Shown: positions 1 through 12,500 of the stretch, piece after piece | Position numbering within the stretch: position 1 is the first letter of the stretch | Layout of the letters: each line of letters begins with the position of its first letter | Source: Galaxea fascicularis | Lineage: Eukaryota; Cnidaria; Anthozoa; Scleractinia; Euphylliidae | Assembly: GCA_948470475.1 (NCBI GenBank) | Contig: OX419335.1 | Coordinates: 12,770,919-12,834,918, forward strand | Length of the DNA: 64,000 nucleotides | Direction: 5' to 3' | Program-made: the position numbers and the translations under genes | The notes under the pieces: model-generated | Seen by the model: the letters and a program-made list of their open reading frames with translations, nothing else | Database searches by the model: none | Told to the model about the DNA's origin: nothing

Positions 1-597
1 GAATAAAAACATATCAACTGAATGCTCATATGCTGTATTTTAACATTGGAAAAAATCAGTCACAATCATCGACTAAAAACGGAGAAATAATAACTCAAAA
101 AAGTCGTCACGCTTTATTGAAACACGATTATGCAATAGCATTTTTCGAAAACTCACCTTCTTCTTGACCGTCATGATCCAAACAAGGTACAACCAGGTTC
201 TAGAACCGAGCAAATCTGAATGCTCATAAGTTTCTCTTGTTATTGCCATAATTTCGTCTTCAAAGCTCTAAAGACGGCTATAATTATATTACTTTCCGAC
301 TCAGTCGTTACGTTATCTGCAAAGCTGACGCCATATTGAAAGCAGGGCGAAGAAGCCATCCGCAATTTGCTTCGTAAAGCTACGGTAATACGAGCAACAA
401 AAACGTCCAACTTGTCTCGCAACATTGCTGCGAAATTAGTTGAAAAGCGATGTTGCGCGTTTTACATCCCACATACAACTTGTCTCGCAACAAAAAAAAT
501 GTGTTGCAAGTTGCTGCAGCGTGTTGCAGAAAGTAGAACAGACCTCTACAAAAAAAAGAGTTTGAGCATGAAATGGGTATGGTGATTGTGCTACTGA
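1..597. other. No gene recognised; short direct repeats
   Basis: No convincing gene is seen. The segment CAACTTGTCTCGCAACA occurs twice (about 406 and 476) within a CAAC/GCAAC-rich stretch from 390 to 540, which looks like the inside of a dispersed repeat. A GTGAGT donor-like site on the minus strand near 150 has no supporting exon homology. Confidence 0.4.
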
Positions 598-1600
598 TCA
601 CTGCGGGAGGCCATACATGAGACTATTGCAGTAGTCAAGCCAACTTGTGACAAACGCATGGATAAGAGTTACTAGACAGTCTTGTGACAGGTATTTTCTA
701 ATCCTTCTGAGGTTATGCAGATAATAAAATCTGGAGCTGCACACTTTGTTAATATGAGTTTCCATAGACAACATGGAGTCAAACCAAGCACCAAGATTTC
801 TGACACAATTCACGGGTTTTATATCCATTGTTCCAACTCTTAAAGGGAGTGGCTGAACTTTACTCAGTTGTTGACGAGTGGCAATAAGCAGAAATTCCGT
901 CTTGCCATCATTCAGTAACAGACGACCACTAACCATCCAGTACCGTATGTCCTCTATACACCGTTCTATTGCATGAATGGCATCAGTCTGAGATGACAAT
1001 CCATCAGCTGGTCTAAAACTAAGATATAACTGAGAATCATCAGCATAACAGTGCACATCAGGAAGATGTCGTTGCATGATGACGTAGAGCAGGCAGGAAC
1101 CTTGGGGAACACTACAATCAAGATCAAAATTCCGAGATAACGTTCCCTGAACTGCAATCCTTTGACTTCTGTTTGACAAGTATGACTTAAACCATTGCAG
1201 GGGCATTCCGGAAATACCAATGTCGTGCTGCAACATTTCAAGCAAAATCGTGTGAGTAACAGTGTCAAATGCCGCGCTCAGATCCAACATAACTCGTGTG
1301 AGTAACATGCTGTGAGTTCATTTTCAGTAGTATATCATTCATTACTTTAAGAAGAGCAGTTTCTGTACTGTGCTGTTTCCTGTATGCAGACTGGAGTAGA
1401 GGATAGATATTGTTCGTTTCCATATGAAGTTGAACTTGTTCCTATACAGCCCTCTCTGTAAGTTTAGATACATACTGTAGATTACTGACAGGTCGATAGT
1501 TAAATTTTTAATATGAGATCCAGACCAGGTTTCTTAAGTGGAGGGTTAACGATAGCACATTTCCATTTGTCAGGAAAATAGCCAGTAGACAACGATAAAT
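598..1600 (-). pseudogene. CR1/L2-like LINE reverse transcriptase remnant
   Basis: A minus-strand open stretch from 1308 to 598 carries RT motifs in order: LDLSAAFDTV, SYLSNRSQ, VPQGSCL, CYADDSQLY and LGAWFDS. This is the palm and thumb of a non-LTR reverse transcriptase. Upstream pieces in other frames (QSAYRKQHSTETAL near 1345-1390; STGYFPDKWK near 1560-1590) show the original protein continued further N-terminal. About a dozen residues after PQGSCL, including the expected GPLLF, are missing near 1090. It ends near 598 without its C-terminal third. Dead copy; host gene function is excluded by the frameshifts. Confidence 0.9.
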
Positions 1601-1611
1601 TAATGATGTGT

Positions 1612-1930
1612 GTACATTCAATTATGTGCTATTTATCAGCATCTCATTAAACATACCAATACGCCAATGCTTAAAGACATCTCATGGGACATTCTACATA
1701 ACAACATTCCACAACATCAGACACGCAAGATCATTGAAGCGCTCAAAATTAGAAAGAAAAACACTGAAACTATCATAAATGGTTGTATTGGACGTGTCCT
1801 GACCATACAATAGTAGACTTAATGAACCTTATCTAGGACCATTGTTCTTTACTTGTTATATATTCTGTCTTGTAAAATAACTTATCAGTCACTGATGAAG
1901 CCCTAACCGGCGAAACGTTTGAAAGAAAAT
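1612..1930 (+). pseudogene. Penelope-like element 3' end (GIY-YIG C-terminus)
   Basis: A 67-codon open stretch to 1813 ends with IIEALKIRKKN, resembling the C-terminal part of the GIY-YIG domain of Penelope-like retroelements. It is followed near 1890 by ACTGATGAAGCCCTAACCGG and CGAAACG, the characteristic 3' tail of these elements, which recurs in other copies in this window. The copy is strongly 5'-truncated. Confidence 0.6.
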
Positions 1931-1931
1931 T

Positions 1932-2004
1932 CGCCCGGAGTGGGATTTGAACCCATGTCCCCCCACATACTGGTCAGGTGTGATAACCACTACACCATCA
2001 GGAC
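1932..2004 (-). repeat. tRNA-derived SINE head / tRNA-like sequence
   Basis: The minus strand reads as a tRNA-like unit: GTCCTGA start, A-box TGGTGTAGTGG, B-box GGTTCAAATCC and CTCCGGGCG end. The two acceptor arms do not pair well, and the anticodon arm is irregular, so a functional tRNA is unlikely. A SINE head or tRNA pseudogene fits better. Confidence 0.7.
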
Positions 2005-2009
2005 AACCA

Positions 2010-3440
2010 GCCTACGATTTAGAACCAAAGGAAAACCAATCACAGGCTAGTGACTAGTTACATGAGATGCCGCAGGCAAACTGCGTTAAGGTTTTGGTTA
2101 ATTTTCATTGTAGCCACAAATTGCAATGTTTTTTTAAAGTTTCCCATATCCTGCGAGAAGTCTCGAGAGAATGGTACATGTACTATTTCATTGGCTCTCA
2201 AGAAAATCGTCCAATTTAATTGGCTTTCATCAGCCTGGAATCATGTGCCAGGACCATGCCAAGTCAAGGAGGAAAACTACAGAAAAGCTAACGTAAGAAA
2301 AATGGCTTCCTTGTGTATCACTTGTGAATTTACAAGATAGTAGTTTGCCAGCCTCAGAAGGAAAACACTGCTCTTTAAAGCTGTAAATCAAAAGAATAAG
2401 TTGTAAAAAACACTCGACAGTCTCAACCGTGGAGATCAGTTTGTTCATAAAGAAGAAATCCCTCTTCCAGGACAGATCAGTTAGTGTGGTTTTGTGATGA
2501 AAGCAAAGTTCGTTTGAGTGCTTAGACTGGGAATCCACCTTGCAAAACGTTACAGGTTCGGGTGTCAATTTTTACCGTGCTTTTATATCCTTCAATGACT
2601 GATTCATCATGTGTTTCCAACAACTTTTTTCAGTCTGATCAGTGAAATTCAAGTCAATAAATTAGTTAGTAGTTTTACTTGAGGCAAAAATTTAACACCT
2701 TTGCTTTTCAGCTGTAGATGGAGGCTTACTTGAGTAAACTTAATATTTAATATGAAAATTAACGTTGCTTTGGTTTTGTGTATTGAACCGTTAACAATTG
2801 CACAGACTCTCATGCCAGTGTGTTTGCCAGCGATCAAACCAACGATTTCACTGTTTATTGAACCGTGAATAATGGGATGCCCAAGCGTGTGCTTGAAACC
2901 AGTGAACCATTGATCAAACCAATGACTTCACATGAATCGTAACTGTGAGTTTACTGTTCACTCACAACTTATCAAGCGATGTTTTTAATACTCTACCAAT
3001 TGCTTACATTTACATTAATTTGTACGTATGAAAAGATTCTGTCTGTGCAGGGGCAACCATTCAAATTTAGTGTCACTGTAATATTGACCAACACATCCCA
3101 CGTAAATGCCTACAGGTGTCTTGTTTAAATAATATACTCAAAGCATGGTGTCTCAAAACCATCCCAGCTATTTATTCTCATCCCAAAAACAAATAAAACA
3201 CAACTATCAGCCAGTTCCTTCTTAAATCCCAACCCTGGATTAAGATAGTCGTTGTGATAGTTACCAACAGCTGCACGCTACCTGAAAAATGTCTGTTACC
3301 GTGTTGCTATGCTGGCTCAGTCAATGTCCTTACAATGAGTTCCACAAAAGAACTATGGAGTTACCGGTACCAACAAGTTTCAAATTGTGTGTATTCAAGG
3401 TCCTGCAAATTCCTAATGTTATTAACTGGTTCCTCTTGAT
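2010..3440. other. Non-coding stretch left of the last NBAS exon
   Basis: This is probably NBAS intron. Several AACCAATGAN / AACCGTGAAT-like fragments repeat between 2780 and 2970. No NBAS downstream exon (acidic linker, TEMERF-type motif) could be found here. Confidence 0.4.
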
Positions 3441-3446
3441 ATTTAC

Positions 3447-3537
3447 CTCCAGGATCAGGAATCCTTTATCATGAGCAGCAGTAATGCGAGACCATGGTTC
3501 ACAAATTTCTGGACGGTGCCCAAGCAAATTATGAAGA
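3447..3537 (-). CDS. NBAS: NBAS exon (LHNLLG...AAHDKGFLILE)
   Basis: This 91-nt exon has acceptor TCATTATTGATCAG and donor GTAAAT. It encodes LHNLLGHRPEICEPWSRITA then AHDKGFLILE, matching KNLLGKSCEWFEPSPQVTATHDGGFLSLE of vertebrate NBAS. It is the last NBAS exon seen; nothing to its left resembles the following acidic linker or the helical region. Confidence 0.92.
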
Positions 3538-6500
3538 CTGATCAATAATGAAAAAACAAAGAGAGATCACAGGAATCAAAGTGCAAGCTAAAATAAGTGT
3601 TAGTGGAGACTCATACACGGACATTTTAATTGAAGTCTCCTACAGTGAAATCCAAACAACTTAACAACTACACTTTGCAAGCATTCTGTACAATGAATCC
3701 ATGGCCCTACCAAAATTCTAAGAACTTTCACAGTCTTCAATTCCACATTGAGACTCTTACACTATGGTGGGCCCATACTTGCAGTAAATGCAAAGAAACC
3801 ATTTATTTCTGTGCTATAGATGAACCACACATATCACAAATTAAGGACATTCACGTGAAAACTTCCCAACATTGATTTTTTTTCTGAGACTTTTACCACT
3901 GTAAGATTATGAGTTATTATGTCAGGAATGTAAAAAAAAAAAAAAAATGGGGGGTCACTGACTTCATTTTGGAGAGAACATGCCTGGAAGAACGCCCTAA
4001 ATCTGAAAAAATTGGGCTTTGTTAGCGTAGGCCACAGTGTCTGTAAGCCCAAAAATAGTGCAATAAGTCTTTGAAGTGAAATGCTCTCTGCCAAATATTG
4101 TTTAAGTGGACCTATTAAGTGAATTTATTCAACTGGCGAGGTTCCTTGAAGAACAAGTTCACATTTCACGTGTCTTGCAGCCCCAAGATGCAGGATTTGA
4201 TGTCCTGTGGACAGAAATCCTGAGTTTTTTCCAACTTCCCACATTGATGTTTTGTTCATTTTTGGACAATGTGGAGATAATTGTAAATAAAATCTGTTAC
4301 TGGAAAGAAAACTAGGGGTCACCGACCATTTAAGAGAGTAAACTGAAGGCAAAGGGAACGCAACCGCTACCATCCTTTTACTTGCTTAGCCTTCTTCTTC
4401 AGCACATGGGCTCGATGGCTGATGTGGCATGACCTTGCAACATGGATTTCGTGCGCAGTAGGGAGCGTGTGAACAATAATTAGCATGAATGTTCTTAACT
4501 GCCACTTACCTCTGGTCTGTGGAAGACACAGCTAACGCTCCACTACCGTGTGCTAAAATTAATGCCTAGGAATGAAATTATAATATACTCTGTAACAACC
4601 TGAAGATAATTTTTACTAATATTTTCTAACACACGGAAAAGTGTATTTCAGTAACAAATGGAGATCTGTTTATTGTTTACGTGCAAACCCAGGGGGCATA
4701 CACGTACTCCGGATTTCAAGTAACAGGTATGATTGAAGGATTTTTTCGATTTGAATTTTTTTATTCCAGTATTTTTTTAAGGTAGGAACCTTTGGCAAGT
4801 ATTTTTTTGTGTGGCTTGATTTAAGGTGTAATTTGTGGTGATCAGAATTACCATATTGATATTGATATTTTGCTGGCACAGTACAGAGATCCAGGAGTGA
4901 GTGTAGAACACAAAGGGTAATGGGTGATGAGTTTGAATAGTGACGGTGTAGTGATCAAGGTCATTCTGCAGTCAGCCTTGCAGCCTTCCGTTGTATTTCC
5001 ACAAGTTTGCTTATTTTACACATTTACATATTTTATTTATTTTATATTTGTTTATACATGTAGTACAATGTAAGATTAGACCCTGCAGGTTGCGCCATAA
5101 CAGTGGCCGGGGATACATAGTCACAATTTTTTCCAGTTATTGGATTTTGGGGGGTTTTATGTGTCCGGCTATGGCACGTTCAGTACTAGTTTCTCCTGTA
5201 TTGGAGAGGTGTTCCTTATAGAACTGAATAAAATTGTATCATGGGCCTGGCTGACCAACATGCCCATTCCTATAGCTTTGTGTGTGTTTTTTGGGTGTAT
5301 AGTGGTGGCAAGATTAAGAGTTTGTTTGGGTATTGATTTGTGGTAGCACCTCGGGGGTTGTGCCTATGTATCCTGGCAGTGTACTGCTGTGAATAATGTA
5401 CAATCCTTTCTAAAAATTCTTAAGGTTCGGAGATTTGGCATGGGACTTTTTTTGAGTAATCCTGTAGCTCTTCAAGGCCTACAATTTCATTGGTCTCTAT
5501 GACCTGTAGCTTCTTCTGTTATCAGGGCTAGGGGTATTGTTTGTATTATCTCATCTATTGTTTTGTTCTCTAATCACAGACTGTCTCATCCAAGTTTTTT
5601 TTTTTTTTTTTTTTGGGGGGGGGGGGTTTATTGGAAGCCCTAGGGTTTTTTTTTGGTTTGATTTTCCCACCATTTGATCATCCATGTCACTTTAAATCTG
5701 GAGTACCCCCCCTAGGCATACAACTGGCCAAGGTGAGGAAGTGTTTTATTCCTGAGGTAAGTGACTGTAGTTCAACCAAGTTCAAAAGGGTTCAACCAAC
5801 TACATGTAGGAAGAAACTATCGTGTGAATATTGTGCTTGATTAAATGTTTGCACGGTCAATTCTTAAGTGTAACAGCCCTCCTCTGAACAACTAGGCTTT
5901 TCTTCCTCTTCCATTTATGGGGGACAAAATTATCAAATGCAAGTTCCTTCTTTTCTGTATATCCTTTGTTAGTCTTTTGTAGTAGTAATGTAGACCAACC
6001 AGTAGAGGTCTGAGGACTTACAACAGTGAGATAAACATACTTTGCTTATTAATCTTAGTTACCTCTTCAGTCCACCAGTTAACATCCACCAAACCACAAA
6101 AGGACAATTCTAAATGTCAAAATGAGAAAACTAAGCAAACATATTCATAGTAGTACCAGTATACAGATAAAATAATCATGTATTTGAACAAGGCTCAGTA
6201 CTAGTCACAAGTACTAGTCACAAGATGCTCTGTCCATACATGTACATGGGTAGTAACACACACAAACACTGCTGTGCATAAATATTTGTGAATTTATACA
6301 CTCACTGTTTTGAATCAGAAATTGAAATATAAAATATTAATATATGAAAAATATTTTGGAGTAGTATAGGAGTTGAGGGTTCTGGCGCATGTTGTTATAT
6401 TACGTTTTTTTTTGTGCTAGAAACCCCAAAGGTTTCAAGCGATTTTCCCCCTTCATTTTTCATTTATTTCTACAAAATACAGAATCCTTTCAAAGCTAAC

Positions 6501-9500
6501 AAATAATCGCTCTTAAATAACGGTTTTGAACATTATTACCTACTAGAGGTATTAATACATAGTTACTAAATTTTCTCTCTTAATTCGTGCTTGTTAGGAA
6601 GGTTTTTGGTCTCTAGTATTCTGTTTCTGCTTAAAATTGGTTAGGATCAAGACTTTGTCCCATTATTGTATATTGCAGTGAGTTCACTCTCTTGTCTAAT
6701 TTAGTATTTCCTGATTTTAATCTTTTAATAGCTCTAACCATTTTATCAACATTACCAGCGTCTTTTTTGTTATAATATTCTTTTCTTAATTTCTGTTTCT
6801 TTGATCTTATTTTTATTTTCTTATATCATTGATCTAATTTCCAATATAAGAGATGTTGTAAAATTTGGTCTCGATCCCATAACAAGAATATCTGTTTCTA
6901 GCATAGCATTCAACCATCGACCCTCGCTTTGTATTAAAGTACTTTCAAGTATTCCACAAATTTAAATCCTCTCATTTCATTCAATACTTTTTTAAAATGA
7001 CTTTCAATTGCTTTTCTTGTATTTAACAATTCAACTAAAGGGTCTTCATGTGATTTCAAATGAAGTGGCGTTGCCTTTTAAAGCTCTATTTGTTTGCTCT
7101 ATTTTAACTCTATAGGTAACGAGACGGGTTGTATTTTTCTTGGAGTAGGCATTGGCTTATCTCTATACTCTATAGGAGGTAAAATAATGTTGTTTTTATA
7201 CTCCTTTCCAATTGGTTTTACATTTTTCCGAGGTGTTGGAACAGGTTTTTGTTTAATCTGACTATATCTACACTGTAGTTCTGGGAGTAGGAATTGGTTT
7301 TTGGAAATTGTTCGATAGCTTCAGATAGTTCTTGATGAGTTAAATTTGAAAGCAATTGTCTAATCAGATTCTTACGATTTTCCATATCTATATTATTAAC
7401 TGAAATAATTTTTCTAGAGTTCATCTCACAATAATATAGTATTAGTAAATCTTCTTTAACTCAAAATCAAAAATTTCCTTATAAAACTATATTTGAAAAA
7501 TTTTGATGCTTTGAATCAAAGCATCAGCTTTATTAAGATTGTGTTTTTTAGTTTTACAATGACCAATCTTATTCCACATCATAAAATTTTTATTACAAAA
7601 TTTAAAAAACCATAATTTTTTATCACTATATTTCTTTTGAGAATTTTAATAGCTTGCATTCTTTCTTGATTGGTCTGATATTTTCTTGGAGGAGCCATCT
7701 TAGTACAATAGGGTGTTATTTTGTTTTTATATCATTTTTATTTTATGAAAATACTTTTTATGATTCCGATGTTTTTACATTTCTGAATTTTTTCTGATAT
7801 AAACAATATTTACAAGGTATACAGAGATCTTTCATATATTCATTAATTATTCTTACAATATGGTCATAATTATTTGATATCTTAAAATATTACTCATTAT
7901 CTTTGTATAATCTTTTCATTTTTTTCTGACCTTCAGAGATTTGATAATTATTATTTGGGTTCTTAAGTTCAAAGCACAAGCCTCTGAAATATTTATGGTA
8001 ATTAGTTTTAGTTATTGTATTGTAGTAGTTTTAATTATAATTTAACTGATTTATGTATTTTTCTTTCTCGAAGATATTAGCTCAATAGAGCTACTCTGAT
8101 AATTCGAGTGGAAATAAAGTGTATGTATGTATGTATGTATGTATGTATGTATATGATCACATCAGGTTGACCTTTTTGATAGCCTTTTTTGTAACTATCT
8201 AGCCTTTTATAAGAAGTATCTTGATTTTCTCCTAAATATCCAGACATTATAAATGCTTGTTTATAGTATTTTTTAATATAATTAACAACCTTATAATGGA
8301 GATCAGCCTCATTTTCTGTTTTAAAACAGTTATTAAAAGGATTTTTAAATAATAATTGATAACTTCCATATTTTCTAGTACTTGGTAATACATGAGAATA
8401 AACCCAATCTTGAAATATTTCAGCTAAAGGTAATCTGCTTTTGAAAATCAATTGGTAAAATCCTGGTTCTGTTATATAAATAGCTTTTCTCTTTGGGTAG
8501 AGATTCTCTACCCAAAGGAATTTTTTATATTTTTCAGAAACATGAATTCTAATTGTTTCATTAGTAATTGATAGCCTAGTAACTCTGCAATTTCTTTTGT
8601 TCAAAATAAAATATTCTGGTTATTATCAATAAAAGGAGTAATAGAAAAATTCAATTCATCATTCTTATATAGTTGGATTAGTAAGCTAATATATAAATAA
8701 TACAAAATAAATGTTTATACCAATATTTGTTGTTCTACTAGTTCAATATATAGTTTACAAATATCCTTTGCTACTTGTTCTAACCTATCTACTATATCAT
8801 ATGTTTCATTATCATTAGTTAATTTTTGAGAAATCTTACAAGGCATATACATGTATGACAAACTTCTAACATTTTCATGATCGATATTAAATATAGTCTA
8901 TATTAAAACCATTTAATTCCTATATTATTATAATCTTCAACCTGTTTTCAAGAGTCGCAAAATTTGTGAAGTCCTCAAGATGTGGAAGCCAAAACCACTT
9001 ATAATTAGCCAACAATGTGTTGTGTACAATTATGTGATGTGTGATGCAGAGTATGTCGGCTACACCAGCAGACACCTACACCAGCATATTGACGAACACC
9101 GTTATTCAGCAATTGGCAAGCACTTAAAGAACAACCATGGTCTGGAAAATATCGGCGACCTTACCAACTACTTTTCCGTTTTAAAGAAGTGCAATGGAAA
9201 ATTGGACTGTCCGATGTATGAAATGTTATTCACAAAGAAGATGAGGCCATGCTTGAACACACAATCAGACTCCGTATGCACAAAACTATTTATTTAAATT
9301 TATTTAAATTTGTCACCTTTTACATGCACATTTTACGTTTTATCGCCTCACATGGTATATATTAAGTTGTCAAATTTTATTCTCTGTTCACTTGAAAATG
9401 ATGACATGGAGGCATCGAAACGTTGTGTAAATCATCTTCCGCTTATTTTTATCATTAGATACCCTACATTTGGAGTGAAACGTTTATCTTTAACACAATA

Positions 9501-12500
9501 CATTTGATTCTCCATTATATATATATAATTAGATGTTTTTAAAATAGTCTGTAATAAAGGCTTCATTAAAATTTACATCCTTAATGCTGAATCTTTTCAA
9601 AGTATCACAGTAATCCTCTCTGAGCGACCATCAATGAAGGAAAGAGAGACAATAATACCCGCATAAAATGCTGTAAATATTCTGATAGTGGATAATGTTG
9701 TAAATTACTTTCGCTCCATCTTGTTTAGCTCTATTTTCTATTTTTCCAGAACCCTAAAAATATATCATAACAGAACAATTATGAATAAAAAAAATTGATT
9801 TACAAGTAGTGGGATCTTCTATTTTTTACCTTCTGTCAAAGAATTAAAAACCTTGATTTAAAAGCATTGGGGTTTCTAGCACAAAAAATAAATAAATATC
9901 ATAAAATAGTAACATGCGGCAGAACCCTCAACTCCTATACTACTTTTGGGTCTGAATAACAATGGTAATAATTTGAGCTATAAATTCAATTACACTGGGA
10001 AAGCTTGTTTAGGCTGCTTAATTAATTGACCAGAAATATAGGTTCCATGCACAATGAAGACAACACATTTTAACTGGTAGGTTTGGGACTAAAAAAGAAA
10101 ACACCCACAAAGAACTGGAAAAAAGACTATAAACTTCTACCTCCTGATTATAAGGCAGGTCTGAAATAGGGTAGGGAAAACCACAGATTTTGGTCTGAAA
10201 TAGGGTAAGGGTTTCAAGAAGCATGTCACACACCCCAACTCAATTTTTCTGCAAGTACCCCCCCCCCCCCCCACAGTGGCTTCTACTTCTACTTATCACA
10301 TGCACGGTACCAACCTTTGACTGAATATGATGATGGTGATGATGAAAATGAAGGGCATTCTTGACTCTTTGCTAAAGGCTAAGACAAGATCATAGTGATG
10401 GTTGAGAAAAGTAGATTAAGGACGTTTGCAAAATTTTGCAACATTGATTTTTTCTGAGACTTTTGCCACTGTAAAATGATGAGTTAGTTATGTCAGGAAT
10501 GTACAAAAACTGGGGGATCACCAACTTCATTTTGGAGAAAAATGCCTGGAAGAACACCCTAAATATGAAAAAATCGGGCTTCATTAGCGAACAAGGCCAG
10601 TGTCTGTGAGCCCAAAAATATTGCAATTAAGTCTTTGAAGCGAAATGTTCTCTGCCAAATATTGTTTAAGTGGACCTACTGAGTAAATTTAGTCAACTGG
10701 TGAGGTTCCTTAAAGAACAAGTTTGCATTTAACGCCCATAGTTTGACGCGCTTTGCAGCCGCAAGATGGCCTGTGGACAGAAACCTTGAAAGAAATCTTG
10801 AATTCTCTTTTAACTTCCCACATTGATTTTTTTATCATAATTTTTTAAATAATGTGGAGATAATTGTAAATAAAATCTGTTTCTGGAAAGAAAAGTAGGG
10901 GTAGACCATTTAAGAGAGTAAACGGAAGGCGAAGGGAACGCAACAGCTACCATCCTTTCACTTGCTTAGCTTTCTTCCTCAGCACATGCACTCAATGGCT
11001 AATGTGGCACAACCTTGCAACATGGATTACGTGCACAGTAGGGATGCGGTGAACAATTAGCGCAATTGTCCTTCCGTGACACATGCAAAGTATAAAGGTG
11101 GCAGTATGTTCAAATAGTTAACACCATCTGGAGATAAGGGCGATGTGCACCATACCATTGTACAACAATATAAGCTACATGTAAGTGCTGATAGCTGATA
11201 GCTAGATGTTAACTGAACAAATAAACCAATCAATTGAGGGCCTGCAACCAATACAGTATTACAGGCTTTTTACTGCTTTAATTTGACCTTTTTTATTTTT
11301 CAGTTTGCAAATGAAAACTTCACGGGTTTCAAGAGTTTGTTTGTTTTTGTGCAGGAGGTCGGTGGGGTTTTTCAGCCAGGCATTTCTAGTTTTTCTCCTG
11401 AAAGAAAGTAAGAAGAGAAGATGAAAACAGCTGGGCAAATTGATGGCCTGGGCCCAGTTGTTCGAAAGTCGATTAACCTAATCCAGGATTAGCGTAAACT
11501 TTGGTTGCAGTTTTTAACTTTTGGATGAAAGCTGTTTCGGCTGCTTTTTGTTTTTCAGGATTGACTTCCCCAATCTAAAATTTTGCAGAATATCAGCAAT
11601 GAACAACGTTTGGGGATAGGGAATTAAGCTCCTTGATTAAATTCTAGTCTTGGATTAGCATTAATCGGCTTTCGAACAACCGGGCCCAGGTTTTTTCAAA
11701 GCTGGCCAATTTGCCTAGTGCCTGGCCCTTAATGAGCCCCCTGAATAACGTTAAGCCTAATCCTAAATAAAACAAAAACAGAGTTAGCATACCTGTTGAT
11801 CCATGGACCAAATGTTTAGCTGTCGCAGTGATGGCAATTGCCATATAGATAGTGTCCCTGAAAAATGGAGGGCTGCAAGCTTGGTACCATCTGGAGACAG
11901 CGCCATATGCACTACACCATCCTAAATAGGAACCAACATATGCTGAGAACTTTATGAGGCAGAATGCTATTTCAAGATCGAATTTTGAGTCCTGAGAACT
12001 TTGAAGTAAAATGTTTCTTAAGAATGTTCTCTCTTTGTAAGGAGGCAGAGCCCTGCAAATACTGTGATCTGATTGGCTTTGGGAACAGACATAATTTGCC
12101 TATCTTTGACACCATCACAGCATCCAAAAAGGACCACAGTTAAACCAGATGTACATTGCAGGCACTGCAAATAAACCTATGAATGTGTGTTGAAATGCAG
12201 CTTTCAACCCATTACCCCTGAAATATCAGTCATTACATTTTCATTACATTCAGTTACTCCTATAAGCAACATTTATTTGTGGTCTGTCACCTTTGAATAA
12301 TTCACACAGGTCCGATTTTCGTATAGGTAATTGCATGGGGCCGAGTAAAATTAAGGATTTTCAGCAACTTCTGAAAACACAAGTGATGATTAATCCTCAA
12401 TTTTACTGTATGAGGAAACATGCAATTACTTGTTTATCACTAAACAGGCAAAATTAATTAGGGAATCGCCCATGCAGTTTATTTTTCTCATTGGAAGCCT

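Larger units (their letters stand above)
6360..9944. mobile_element. Defective Polinton-like element with TIRs and 5-bp target duplication
   Basis: The left end AGTAGTATAGGAGTTGAGGG is matched by the inverted right end at 9925-9944. The inverted repeats extend about 70 bp, through GTGCTAGAAACCCCAA on both sides. TTTGG flanks both ends exactly (6355-6359 and 9945-9949). The interior is markedly AT-rich compared with its surroundings. On the minus strand it carries a BRO-N plus nuclease-like gene and a remnant resembling the N-terminal part of the protein-primed DNA polymerase polyprotein of Polinton/adintovirus elements. AG-starting TIRs fit Polintons; their usual duplication is 6 bp, here 5 exact. 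At 3.6 kb it is far below full length, so internally deleted. A Penelope 3' end and an ATGT-tailed insertion interrupt it. Confidence 0.72.

Noticed and set aside
150..260. Further downstream NBAS exon on the minus strand ending at a GTGAGT donor
   Set aside because: One frame is open (ending in KKK) but the residues do not match any NBAS segment I know and no acceptor is convincing.
1932..2004. Possible functional tRNA gene on the minus strand
   Set aside because: A and B boxes are good but the acceptor arms and anticodon arm do not pair; treated as SINE head or tRNA pseudogene. Same reasoning for 16572-16643, 23134-23204 and 50815-50890.
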